NCBI RefSeq assembly: GCF_023065955.2
Contig: NW_026623100.1
Coordinates: 71,242,727 to 71,306,726, forward strand
DNA from: Ursus arctos
Lineage: Eukaryota; Chordata; Mammalia; Carnivora; Ursidae
Direction: 5' to 3'
Length of the DNA stretch: 64,000 nucleotides
The notes beneath the pieces are model-generated. The model did not search any database. It was not told where the DNA came from and saw only the letters and a program-made list of their open reading frames with translations. The translations under genes and the position numbers were made by a program. Below, piece after piece: positions 46,000 to 56,389 of this stretch (the stretch's first letter is position 1; every line of letters starts with the position of its first letter).

Positions 46000-46142
46000 A
46001 TTGGAGTCTCCTGAGGATCTCGCTAAAAAGCAGGTGTTTTCTCAGTGGCTTTAGTAACAGGGCTTTGGATTCTGTATTTTTAACAAGCTCCCAGATGATG
46101 CCAATGCTGCTGGTCCCTGGGCCACACTTTGGCTAGCAGGGA
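46000..46142 (+). repeat. MER5-type hAT-Charlie MITE
   Basis: 'ttggagtctcctgaggatct', 'attctgtatttttaacaagc', 'tcccagatgatgccaatgct', 'gctggtccctgggccacact' reproduce the MER5A layout. Confidence 0.75.
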
Positions 46143-46186
46143 CTGGGAATACAGCTGGGAACCAAGTTAGCTGTGGCCTTGAAGCT

Positions 46187-46236
46187 GTGTGTGTCTCTCT
46201 CTGTGTGTGTGTGTGTGAGTGTGTATGTGTGTATTT
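46187..46236. repeat. TG-rich simple repeat
   Basis: Interrupted TG/TC repeat with a central run of about 10 GT units. Confidence 0.9.
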
Positions 46237-46749
46237 TTGAAAAGCTAAGGAGAGTAAATGCTAAGGAACTCTATTTGCTGAGTGCCTGGACCTGGGGTGC
46301 TGTGCGGGACAAAGCCTGAGGAACGCGATGCCATTTCCTGCCCTTGGGCAGCTTGTGTCCCTTTGCAAGGACAAGACTCACACATGTGCAGAGATCAGTC
46401 CCACGTCACGTTTTACTGCTGCTGAAGTACCAGCGGAGGGGTGTGGACTCTGAGTGCTCTGCTGTGGAAAGTGGCAGGCTGTCTGAGGGGCTTTGGAAAT
46501 CTTGGTTCAAGGGGAGGTTTGTTCCAAGGTGAGGGCGGGTAACTCGAGGGAGGCTCTGTGTAAAGGATACACCCCTTTTTTGCCTCCTTCCCCAGGACAC
46601 TTACTACTCTCTTATGTCCTGGCCACTCATGTTTCCGGTGTTTTTGTGTGTTTGTTTGTTTTGTTTTTTATGCGGACAAAGTGACGAGGGGGTGGGAAAG
46701 AATGTCCTCATAGTCACTTGAATGTGTGCTCAGCCCAGGACGGTGCATC

Positions 46750-46900
46750 ATGGGAAGTGACCCTTGACCTGGGAATTCATCCAGCGGACATCTCCCAAGG
46801 GCACACTGTATTTCAGGCCCAGTCCCCACAAGGTCCTGGGGACACAGACATGGGGAGATACTGTCCTTATCCTTTAAGAGCTCGGGTTGGCGACAATTAG
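46750..46900 (-). repeat. L2 LINE 3'-end fragment
   Basis: 'attcatccagcggacatctc', 'ccaagggcacactgtatttc', 'ggtcctggggacacagacat' and 'actgtccttatcctttaaga' follow the reverse-complement L2 end ('tgctggggatacagagatgaac ... gtccctgtcctcaaggag'). Confidence 0.6.
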
Positions 46901-46904
46901 ATAA

Positions 46905-48770
46905 CATGGCAGCTCTGCTTGTAGAGAAATTTGTTTCTTGTGAGAAACCCGGAACTAAGGGCTTTCTGTGGATGATTTATTTATCTCTTGCCATAGGCAG
47001 CGGTAGAACTTCCTCAAGTTTGAAACGGGCTCAAAAACGAAAACGAACAACTACTTCTCAATCGAGGCCTGTGTTGAATTGTTCTGACAGACTCTCAAAA
47101 AGAGCTCTCTAAAGTCTTCTTGCATGTCCTTCGGAGGTGGCCGTGTTTGGAGGAAGGTGTTGGTCTGTTTCAGGTGTCCTTGGTTTCTGGCTTGAGCTCA
47201 GGATCTTTGGGAACACCGGGGCTCTTTGGCCTCTGAACATCGACGTTATTTGGAAGCATATGTGGTAGAATGCGTATGTGGGATGGGATTATTTTCTCAT
47301 TTCAGGCATCCTCGTGGCCACGGGCATGCTGGAGATTATCCGTAAGAAGCCGCCTCTGGCCGCCTCTGCGGCACAAGGCATCAGCCTGAGTCATCATGCT
47401 CATTGAATTCTCTTTGGTGGGGGAGGGTTTTGCTGTAACTGTCCCTGTAAGAAAAATCCTGTTTTGTCATACATCTCTTATAAATATTTTAGTACTAAAA
47501 TGACTTTGAGTATAATTACTAAGAAGTTCAAGATGTTTAATGGGCTCTGTGGCAGTCCAGTTAAAATGCCTATCACTTCTTCTCTCTAATGTGCACCGAA
47601 CATTCCTGCCTGGAGTAAGAGCCGTGAATGTTATGTTTTTGGCTTGGCTCTTGGCAGGTGTGTAACCTGACTCCTGATAGCAGGACAGCAGATTACATTC
47701 GGCTATAAAACCATTTCTAAGGCTCTTGGCACCCACACTGTTCTCGCGCGTCTGCAGGTGTTTAGTAATTGGATTAATGCAGAGCCGAAGGAATGTCTGC
47801 TCTCCGGCTCTGAGAAACGTTGAGGAAAGACAAATTCATTTCGAAGAGTGACCTGGAATGCACGATGACAGGCCTGCGCTCACACATGAAGCCAGATCTA
47901 AGCCTGCACGTTTCAAATGAACTGCTGTGAGCAATCACCTTCCATAGGAAAGTTTATCCAAAGCTAAATATAATAACAATGGCCTTGTGAGTCAGGCGGG
48001 AAGGAGCTTCAGCTTGGGTTTTGATCCTCTTCCAAAAGCAACTTAGACAACTTGAGCTTAAGCCTTCCTATCATGAAGCTCATGAACCCCACAATCCTAG
48101 GTGTTTAATAATAATAATAATTTTTGAAAGACCTTGGTAAATAGAAGAGGATGATAAGCCTCCCAGTGGAAGTGCCGAGACCACAGTGGTATCCTGGATC
48201 ACCATGCTCTTGCCAATTAATTCCCACCCTGATTGTAAAGACAGTCTCACGGTGTCACAGACCTCCTCTGATCCTCTCGTAACACAATGGCAGGGGTCAA
48301 ACCTCACTGCAGCTATGGCCAGTGCATAGAAGAAGTTGCCGCTTTTGGGCTAGTTTTGTCATTCTGCCTAATTGAAACTTATTATACCCTCCGAGAGCTA
48401 GAAACCAAACTCTCTGAGGCTCCCATCTGAGTAGATAAAACCTAATGGTTTGGCTTCAGAAACCTAACCTCTTTCTCAGCTTTACAACTCAGAAGGGAGG
48501 CGGACCATTTGGATAGAGTCCAAATAGAAGGAAGATAATGGTCAAAAGGCAAGTTTTGTGAAGAAAGACAAAAGACTTGGTATTGCTTAGTCTAAATCCT
48601 AGAGGGGTAACTTGTAGTTCACAAATATTATTACAGTAGGCAGTGAGAGTAGGATGGGAAGGAGGAGGACGAGAAGCCAGTCACGGCATGCAGGGCATGA
48701 GTTTGAGGGGCTCGTAAGGTAGAGCAAATGAGAAATCTGTGTGTGGAGGAAGGAGCATGGCCCAAATGGC
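46905..48770. other. unassigned, repeat-poor sequence
   Basis: About 1.9 kb in which I recognise no repeat family apart from a short AAT run at 48107-48121. No supportable coding exon; longest frame 89 codons (47467-47736, minus). Candidate region for conserved non-coding sequence. Confidence 0.45.
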
Positions 48771-48777
48771 TAATCAT

Positions 48778-48900
48778 GCATTCATTCATTCATTCGACAA
48801 AGTTTGGGGCTCACAGCTGTATGCCAGTCCCCAGTGCACGGGGACTGCAACAAGATGGCAATGTATTTTTGGCTTTCTGAGAGCTATAGTCTAGGAAGCA
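48778..48900 (-). repeat. L2 LINE 3'-end fragment
   Basis: Opens with CATT units ('gcattcattcattcattcga'), then 'gctgtatgccagtccccagt' and 'ggctttctgagagctatagt', the usual reverse-complement L2 terminus. The CATT run is the normal L2 3' end. Confidence 0.6.
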
Positions 48901-48904
48901 TGGT

Positions 48905-50165
48905 ATGTACTTGTCCCACTGGATTTGGTAGCGGTTATGGCTGTGAGCACTCACGGGAGCATTTCAATGGCCTGGGGTAGGAGCAAGGCAGGTGTGTCTC
49001 GGCAGGTGTTGTGGCCCCCTGGAGACTACCAGGCCTCTGGGCTAGGTTGATGGGGCTCTAGCTGACAGTCCAGCTGGGTTTCTGGTTCTCATATGGAAAG
49101 AAATTTTATTGGGGAGGGAAGATGAAGATACAATTCGCATCTGGTTGTTTGGGTTGTAGGTGAGTGGAAAGCAAAGCCCTGGAAACCCCCTGTGTTCATC
49201 TCAGCATGAAGGTCATGGAAAGGAAAGGGGAAGAGGTCTGTGGATAGGAAACAAACAGAAACAAATAGCACAACAATAAAACTTTCAAATGAAAAGGGGC
49301 AGTCTTGAGGGGATCAAGAGGACCAGGCAGCAGGGTCTGTTCGGGAGGCAAAGTGCTCAGAGCCTTCATCACTCAGATGTCAGTGTGGCCAGCAAGGCCA
49401 GTGGTGCTAGAGGAGGTCAGGGGGCAACGGAGGGGCAGACGGCTTGGGTGGTGGGAGGCGGTTCTCCCTACCGGAGCAAGGAGGAGGGACGTCTGCATGA
49501 ATCCCTGCAGAAGGGGCCGGGGCAGGGGTGAGCAGCCCTTAGTAGATCCCAGGGTAATGCTGAGGACGGTACTTCACATTTTTCCTGGGGCAGAGAGGAG
49601 CTTGGATAATCAAGATAAAGACAAGCCACAAAAACTAATGAGACCAAAAAAGCTTAATTTCCTTCCTTTGAAAGGCTGAAAATGAAATTTTGAAGCTACT
49701 GCCTGAGGAATTAACTGAATGACTCTGAAAAGTCATGTATCACATAAACCTGTCAGGTTACACTGGAAAAGGTCTACAGACTAGAAGCCCAACCCCGTTA
49801 GTTTACGCTGAGGGAGCTGAGAGGGAATGGCCGTGATCCCCAACCACACAACTGGTCAGGCAGGGCCGGGATCCCTGGGCTCTAGAAGGCCTGTGGGAGG
49901 GGAATACACACAGAGATGAGCAGGAAGAGGAGTAGCGTGTGTATTTACTATACTGAAATGACTCGGTCAACCAGAAAGCCAGAGCCAAGTGCCAGCTCAG
50001 CGGAAGGTGTTGTGAAAGATGGTGAAGTGCTTGCTTAAGAACTTTCCACTCTTTTGAGAAGAATCTCTGGCAGAGAGAATAATGAGTTCCTGGGAAATTC
50101 AGCCGATGGAGAGACCACTGTGGTGGGCATCGTCCAGGAAGGTTTTGAAGAGGATCTGGGACAAC
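48905..50165. other. unassigned non-coding sequence
   Basis: No gene or confident repeat. Overlapping frames of 80 and 124 codons at 49289-49679 lie in GC-rich, GGGG-prone sequence and show no domain. Confidence 0.4.
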
Positions 50166-50166
50166 A

Positions 50167-50169
<3 letters not shown>

Positions 50170-50222
<53 letters not shown>
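50170..50222. repeat. (GT)n microsatellite, about 26 units
   Basis: Pure GT repeat, uninterrupted. It generates the Thr/His and Val/Cys tracts in frames of 72-150 codons on both strands around 49.8-50.4 kb, which are not genes. Confidence 0.98.
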
Positions 50223-50223
<1 letters not shown>

Positions 50224-50229
50224 GGGGTG

Positions 50230-52020
50230 GGAAGAGAGGAGAGAAGAGTCCACAAGGCACTCAGAGGCTAATTATTTGGGAAACCATGGTAGGACTTCTA
50301 TCTGTGATGCAGGAAGATGCACGATTGATTTTGATGCTATCTGCAGATGTTTTCTCTGTAAACACGTAGGGCCAAGCCAGAGAAAGCAGAGTGGAGTAAC
50401 AGGAGTCCTTCAGTGCAAGTGGTAGAAAACCGGAGTTCTTACCATCCAGTACGACTAACTTTCTGTTGATCTCTTCAGGGAACCAGGGTGTCTCATCAGG
50501 CAGGTGTTTCTATGCCAGCCAATTGTATTGGTGTTGCCCAGGTAACATCTGGTGAGCCTTCCAGCTCTGAGGCCAGACTTGTTTGGTAAAGGGAGTCAGG
50601 GTGCCCACAAATGGTTGGCAGGGTTCCTGGTGCATGAAGGGGAAGGGCCCTCATCAGACTCCCTCGGCTCCTTGTCAGCTTCTTCCTTCAGCACCACCTT
50701 GCCCCCGGAAGCCTCTGAAAGCAACGTCACTCCACACTCGAAATCTAGCCTTGTTTACAAGATATTTGGGCACAGATGGAATTATTGCATCACAGGCCAA
50801 TTTCTTCACCTCTTTTAAAAATTTTATCACATAAAGCGGCATGCTGAAAGATCTCCATGCTACCGAAGATTGCAAAACCAAAGTAGAGATTCAGCTGCTC
50901 TTGGAATTCTGTCCAAAGACCTTTCTGCCTACATTCCGTCCCCTTTCACAGCCCACGGTGTGCCCACCTCTGACACCCAGAGAGCCAGGCAGCTTCATCA
51001 CGTTTCTCGGGCCAAGGCTGGTCCTGACAAATAACTCTCCAGCAGGCCCTTCCCATGAGAACTTTCCCCAGGTAAAACCCTGGTGAAACCTCATAGAGGC
51101 CAACAGTCTCTGACAAGAGGAAAACTGAACTCGGAATTGTCGAAACTAACAAAACCCAAGAAGGCCAGTTATATACCCAAACTAGACTAATAAATGTTTC
51201 CTGATTAGTAGAGGGCCTTATGGGATACATTTTAATAAGAAGATTGAATTGGATCACAATTAACATTACTTATGTATACGATCAATATAAATAGTTTTTT
51301 CTTTAAATCAGACAAATTCTACTTTATCATCCTGTTTGCTTTGGTGATATTAGTTAATCAAAACCCCTTTTATTCAAAGATGTGGCGTAGGTAAATTTTA
51401 ATCCAGACATTCAATTATCCAAATCACCGACATTTTCCTGTTCTCAGAAAAATGCTCCACGAACACAGGCTGCTTGTTCCCCTCCTCCCTTGGCTGGCAG
51501 AGAACTACAAGGGAAAATATAGAAAGTTGGCAAAACTCCATTTTCAATCCATGCTGAAAATTGGGATCAATCTTGCTTCTCTTTCTCCCTAAAATAGAAA
51601 GAAGAAATACAAGAAGCCCTTCTTTATATAAAATTGGATCTTAGCATTCTCCGAAGGGGTGGCAACCCCTGGATTGCAGATGAAAAGGGCCCAGTTTTCC
51701 CAGTGAATAATCTGGGACAGGGAAGTGGAGGTGAATGGCTTCCTGGAACTGTAAGAAATCCTCCCAGCCACCTCCCAAGGGACAGAGGGAAGCCTCTGGG
51801 GTCAGGGATCTGAGTCTGAGTCGGCAAGAAGCAGGGAGACAAAGAGTTGGAGGGAGGCTGGGAGTGGGAGTTGGCACCGCACAGCCCTTTTTACCTCCTA
51901 CCTGATCCGGGGCTCAGCGAGGCTCCCTGGGGTTCTTTCTATCTTCTCCAAATGCCAAGAACAAGTTGAAAGAGGAAGCACTAGGTAAAAAAATCGTGAA
52001 GAACTCCAAACTCAGAAGTG
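50230..52020. other. unassigned non-coding sequence
   Basis: No gene recognised. AT-rich sequence at 51240-51440 has a form reminiscent of DNA-transposon ends ('attcaattatccaaatcacc'), but I cannot assign it. Overlapping frames of 60-106 codons have no domain. Confidence 0.4.
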
Positions 52021-52024
52021 TTTA

Positions 52025-52150
52025 TTGATTGATTTGTTCATTTATCATTCAGGAAGTATTAAGCATCCACTGTGCATCCAGCCAAGGCCAAGGTTGGAGG
52101 TACGGAGATAAATGATTCACAACTGCTGTCTCCAAAAAGCGTCCAGTCTA
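52025..52150 (-). repeat. L2 LINE 3'-end fragment
   Basis: 'gttcatttatcattcaggaa', 'attaagcatccactgtgcat', 'ggaggtacggagataaatga', 'aaaagcgtccagtctaaggg' follow the reverse-complement L2 end. Confidence 0.6.
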
Positions 52151-52284
52151 AGGGCCCATGAAGAAGCTGCATCTCACCAAGGGTCTTGGAATCGTGGCTG
52201 CATTTGTGTTCGGGGTTCCTTACTCATCGTGAATTTACCATGCCAGCCTTTTCCAACGAATAGGGAACACCAGTGTCTTCAATA

Positions 52285-52326
52285 TAGCAAGACCTTGAGC
52301 GATAGACTCAGAGAGGCTTGGATTTT
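52285..52326 (+). repeat. MIR SINE, part 1 (split by a CAN-SINE)
   Basis: 'gcaagaccttgagcgataga' followed by 'ctcagagaggcttggatttt' is a diverged MIR tRNA-related head. It resumes after the SINE at 52512. Confidence 0.55.
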
Positions 52327-52358
52327 TTTTTAAGGATTTTATTTATTTATGTGAGAGA

Positions 52359-52394
<36 letters not shown>

Positions 52395-52511
52395 CAGAAT
52401 CAGAAGCAGATTCCCTGCTGAGTGTGGAGCTCGATCTCACGACCCTGACATCACCACCTGAGCTGAAACCAAGAGTCAGATGCTTAACCGACTGAGCCAC
52501 CCAGGCACCTC
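52327..52511 (-). mobile_element. CAN-SINE (SINEC) inserted in a MIR
   Basis: Minus-strand SINE with T-rich tail, a GA/GACA simple-repeat expansion at about 52352-52398, and the head complement 'gactgagccacccaggcacc'. The duplicated word 'cttggatttt' flanks it (52317-52326 and 52516-52525), preceded on both sides by 'gaga'. A 152-codon minus frame at 52339-52797 owes its C-terminal third to this SINE read in sense. Confidence 0.93.
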
Positions 52512-52665
52512 GAGACTTGGATTTTAATCCCAGCTCTGTCCTACAAATACTTAAGCTGGCCACTGAAGTCTCCCATTTCCTCATTTGTGGAAAGGTAATA
52601 ATAATAATAATGACCCATAGGGTTGCTACTGAGGACTCCGTGGGACCATGTGTGTAACACTCAGA
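52512..52665 (+). repeat. MIR SINE, part 2
   Basis: 'ttttaatcccagctctgtcc', 'ctgaagtctcccatttcctc', 'atttgtggaaaggtaataat' (AAT units expanded at 52597-52609), 'atagggttgctactgaggac' continue the sense MIR. Confidence 0.75.
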
Positions 52666-53054
52666 CTGCAGGGCCTTGGAGGGCTCTCCGTAGATGCGAG
52701 CTGCTGTTAGGTGCGGGCTGCAGCTGAGCCAGCTCGTGCTGGACCAGAATGGCTCCTGACATACCTCATTTTCTCCAGTCCTCTTGGCTGAGCTCATCTT
52801 ATACCACTCTATGTCACAAGGATGTTCGCCTATGGGCTTGGTTTTAGGAATAATTATACTACGTATCGTGCCTTTCTTTCCAAAGCTGCTCCAGAATTCT
52901 AGCCATGGTATGAGTGCCCAAAATGAAAGATTTGAACTTTTTCCTTAAAAATAGGAATGAGAAGCTACATTAATGGAATCAGATTTTTATCTTATTATTT
53001 TAGTGAGTTCAGTATTTACCTTAAATATTATTTTAAGTTGGCAATTTCAATATT

Positions 53055-53232
53055 TATTTAATCTTTTTTTTTTTTTTTTTGTTAGAGAGTGTGGGTGGGA
53101 GGCAGAGGGAGAAGGAGAATCTTAAGCAGGCTCCACACAACGTGGGGCTTGATCTCACAACCCTGAGATCATGACCTGAGCTGAAATCAAGAGTCTGACG
53201 CTTAACTAACTGGGCCACCCAGGTGCCCCTAC
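53055..53232 (-). mobile_element. CAN-SINE (SINEC)
   Basis: Long T tail (53064-53081), body 'gggaggcagagggagaagga', 'gtggggcttgatctcacaac', head complement 'ctgggccacccaggtgcccc'. The word 'ttcaatatt' flanks it at 53046-53054 and 53233-53241, consistent with a short target-site duplication. Confidence 0.93.
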
Positions 53233-53519
53233 TTCAATATTATATTGATTTTAAGGCTCTATTGTGAAGATGAAAGTGAAAAAGAAAGATACACTTTGGT
53301 GCTTTTCTTTTGCTTCTAGCTGGAAGCTGGAGGCATGAGCTGATGCACAGACAGACACATGGGGTTCTGAGAGTCAGGCTTGGAAAAGAAATGTTGTCTT
53401 AGCCCCAGAAGGAGGAGCAGGTTTGGACTAAGGGAAGGCTATGATCTAGGCTCCAGAAGGGGTCATACAGTACATCCATAGGTTTAGGGAAAGACCTAAT
53501 GGCTCGGGAGAGAATGTGA

Positions 53520-53680
53520 GCCCCTCCCTCAGCAAGTACTTACCGAACACCCAGGGACACCATCAAAACTGTGGGTAACATAGACACAAGCTAGACCCCG
53601 AGCCTAAGGAGCTTCTGGCTGGTGTGAAGGCAACACTATTACACAGAGGATAGAGGAACTCACTTCCACAACTCGGGCAT
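53520..53680 (-). repeat. L2 LINE 3'-end fragment
   Basis: 'cagcaagtacttaccgaaca', 'cccagggacaccatcaaaac', 'gagcctaaggagcttctggc' match the reverse-complement L2 end. Confidence 0.5.
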
Positions 53681-53749
53681 ACAGAGATTCACAGGTGAAA
53701 ATGGTTACAGCTCATCGATTTGCTTTTTTCTGGTCATATCTCATTCTCT

Positions 53750-53850
53750 CATCTGTGATCTATCAGTTCCTGTTGGCCAGCACCTTAATGCAACTTCTGG
53801 CCTAGAACAGCCCTTAGGAAAAAGTTGTGAATGGATGAATGGATGAGTAT
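53750..53850 (+). repeat. L2 LINE 3'-end scrap
   Basis: 'ggccagcaccttaatgcaac', 'cctagaacagcccttaggaa' and 'gtgaatggatgaatggatga' echo the sense L2 end ('cagcacctagcacagtgcctgg ... gaatgaatgaatga'). Confidence 0.45.
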
Positions 53851-53900
53851 ATGGGCCCTTGAGGCATGTCTTAGCCCTGATGTCCTAGGAGAGGGATTTT

Positions 53901-54294
53901 TTTTTTTTCAAATCATTTATTTTACTGTTGTCTGGTCAGATTCAGCTAATAAATGAATCTTTTTATTTCATGATTGATTTTTCTCACATTTGCATTTAAA
54001 TTGGGCCTAATTTATACAAATCTACTTTAATTTTTTTTATTTTTTAGATTTTTTATTTTAATTCAATTTAATTAACAGATAGTGTGTTATTATTCATTTC
54101 AAAGGTAGAATTTAGTGATTCATCAGTTGCATATAACACCCAGTGCTCATTCCATCAAGTGCCCTCCTTAATGCCCATCACTCAATTACCCTATCCCCCT
54201 ACTCCACTCCCCCTCCAGCACCCTCAGTTTGTTTCCTATAGTTAGGAGTCTCTTACAGTTTGTCTCCCTCTCTGATTTTGTCCTATTTTATTTT
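53901..54294 (-). mobile_element. L1 LINE 3' end with apparent 3' transduction
   Basis: On the minus strand: a truncated L1 3' UTR ('agtgattcatcagttgcata', 'caccctcagtttgtttccta') runs to an internal A-rich tail (about 54028-54060), then about 115 nt of non-L1 sequence, then a terminal poly(A) (T-run 53897-53908). A minus-strand AATAAA signal lies at 53916-53921, just upstream of that tail. The whole unit is bounded by a 15-bp target-site duplication with one mismatch (taggaRagggatttt; 53886-53900 and 54295-54309). The layout is that of L1 read-through 3' transduction. Confidence 0.8.
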
Positions 54295-54309
54295 TAGGAA
54301 AGGGATTTT

Positions 54310-55555
54310 AATGAGGACGAGCCATAGGATTCTTCTTTACCAGGGAGAAGGGATTGTGGGCACCATGAATCTCCAGTTATTCTTGGAAAGTAGTTAATCA
54401 GATGGTTGGAGGGATGTTCTCTCAGTTTCAGAGTGCATTTCTATGCTCAAAAGAGATCGAAGCTGAAGACTGGGGTGTATACTGTCAAGATCCATGTGAT
54501 AATTTTTTTCTTGAATTTAAGTTTAGAAATAAACGTGTCTCTAAAGACAGATTTAAATGCTTTGGATTTGTAGTTAATAACCATTATTAAACAAATGTAC
54601 TTCCCTTTTGTTTTTAGCAATCAGTGTGTTCAAAACTGAGAGCCCAATTGTGCTAAACCAACCTCACTGCCTGATAATTCCTTCTCGTTTTGACTCTGCA
54701 TTGTGTCTTTATCTTGGATTCATAGGATGGGTTTTTCATGAACCCCCTATATATTTGCAACAATTTCTTTGTATTTAAATTTCTGGGACATAGATTCAAC
54801 ATTTTCTCAGAGGGATTTATGATTGTTCACAGAGTTCAAGAGCCCTATCATTTTTGATGGCAATTCCCAGGACACACAGCCCTGTGGTGCTCAGTAAAGT
54901 TGAGGAATCAGATACCCAGGAGTGGCTCTCTAGCTCATGCCCACCATTTCTCACTGGAACCCCAGCTCCCTTCTTCATCCTGGTCTTGGTTCCAGGATAG
55001 GGCCCATAAATAGCCAGTTCTAGCCAATGATAGCCCACAGGCTGCATCCCTCTTGCCCTGGGGATAGTTCACCTTTTCCCACTATTTCCCATAAGACCTT
55101 TGGCAGGTCAAACATCACAAATCCTTCCATGCTTAAAGTTCTACAGGAAGTGCCATTTACTTTTCCTGTTTCCCTGTGTTGCTTGGGAGAGCTATATAAT
55201 GCTGGTAAAGGAGGCCATTAGAAGAAAGCCAGAGTGTAAGGACTGATAATGGAAATTCACAAATAGGGCCAATCTCCACCTCTCTCAGTCTTGTCTTCTC
55301 ATGTTGCAAAGCTGCCCCAGGAGGGAGTGGCTAGTTGATTCCTATGGTACTTTCTCTCACTCCCTTTGACTCCTCATTCTCCTGGGTTTCACTTCTTGAC
55401 ACCCAGAAAATTTTGATACAGTAAATTTTTCTTGTATCTGATAGCATACAACCCAAAGTCTCCAGCTTTGATTGCAATCATAAAATAAGGCAATCATCAT
55501 AAACTGCAAATCTGGGCAGGGTTTGGGATGGTTGTGCTTAGCAGGTAGTCACAGC
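54310..55555. other. unassigned sequence, possibly including an eroded LTR
   Basis: 54820-55110 has a feel of a reversed MaLR-like LTR ('agccagttctagccaatgat') but cannot be assigned. No gene recognised; frames under 80 codons. Confidence 0.35.
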
Positions 55556-55559
55556 ACTA

Positions 55560-55690
55560 ACAATAAATCTAAGAGGAAACTAAAAGAGATGAAGTCATTT
55601 CCTCAAGGTCACAAAATAATAAGAGAAGTAGAGATCCAAACCCAGGCCTTCTCAAATCCATGCTCTGAAACATTTTGCAATACCACCAAG
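55560..55690 (-). repeat. MIR SINE fragment
   Basis: 'aagaggaaactaaaagagat', 'gtcatttcctcaaggtcaca', 'gagatccaaacccaggcctt' follow the reverse-complement MIR core and head. Confidence 0.7.
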
Positions 55691-55969
55691 TGGAGAACAT
55701 TTGAGAAGGACAATTATGAGAGAAGGGGCTGCCCTGGGTGAGGACATCACACATTAATTAAGCACTACTTCTTCATGACTCCAAGACACCCTGAAGTTGC
55801 TGCCATCGGAACCCAGGACACAGAGTCACCTCCAGTCACCAGGAAGCCAAGGGCGTTAACTGAGAAATCTTAAGTGGAGTCGCCAGTCAATTTAAAATTA
55901 GAATATGTAACAAAACTCTTGAAAATAAGAAATGCAAACACTTTGTCCCTATTGTTGTATTTTAAAATT

Positions 55970-56385
55970 TTATTCTAAGGATATAATCAGGGATGTACAC
56001 AAAGTTGTGCATACAAGATGTTCATTTCGGTGTTATTTATAATATAAAAAATGATAGAACTAAACCAATGGTCAACAAGAAGTCCGAGTAAATTACGGCA
56101 GGTATGCACAGTGGGTCTTAGACAGCCTCGGTTGTGGAAGAATATATACTGTGGAAGGTTTCTTGCAATGTTACTAAAGGAAAGGATAGGTTATAAAACA
56201 GTACTTATTTTTATTTCTGAAAAGTATATTGACAGTCTAAAAGAAAGATTTGGGTAAAAAAACACAATGCCCAGAGTGGTGGGATTATGGTTAACTTTTG
56301 TTTTCCTCTTCATGCTTCTCCATGTTCTCCAATTTTTCTGTAATGAGCATACATTACATTTGTAATCAGAAAAAAATGTCAACTT
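55970..56385 (+). mobile_element. old L1 LINE 3' end
   Basis: Sense old L1 landmarks: 'attctaaggatataatcagg', 'gatgtacacaaagttgtgca', 'gatgttcatttcggtgttat', 'agtggtgggattatggttaa', 'ctgtaatgagcatacattac', 'atttgtaatcagaaaaaaat'. Strongly mutated but in full 3' order, ending in the A-rich tail. Confidence 0.85.
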
Positions 56386-56389
56386 TATG

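Noticed and set aside
49803..50255. 150-codon minus-strand open frame
   Set aside because: The His-Thr run comes from the (GT)n microsatellite, and no domain is visible in the remainder.
52339..52797. 152-codon minus-strand open frame
   Set aside because: Its C-terminal third is the CAN-SINE read in sense plus a GACA/GA microsatellite giving Ser-Val and Ser-Leu repeats, and the rest overlaps a MIR. Possible exonisation cannot be judged without transcripts.
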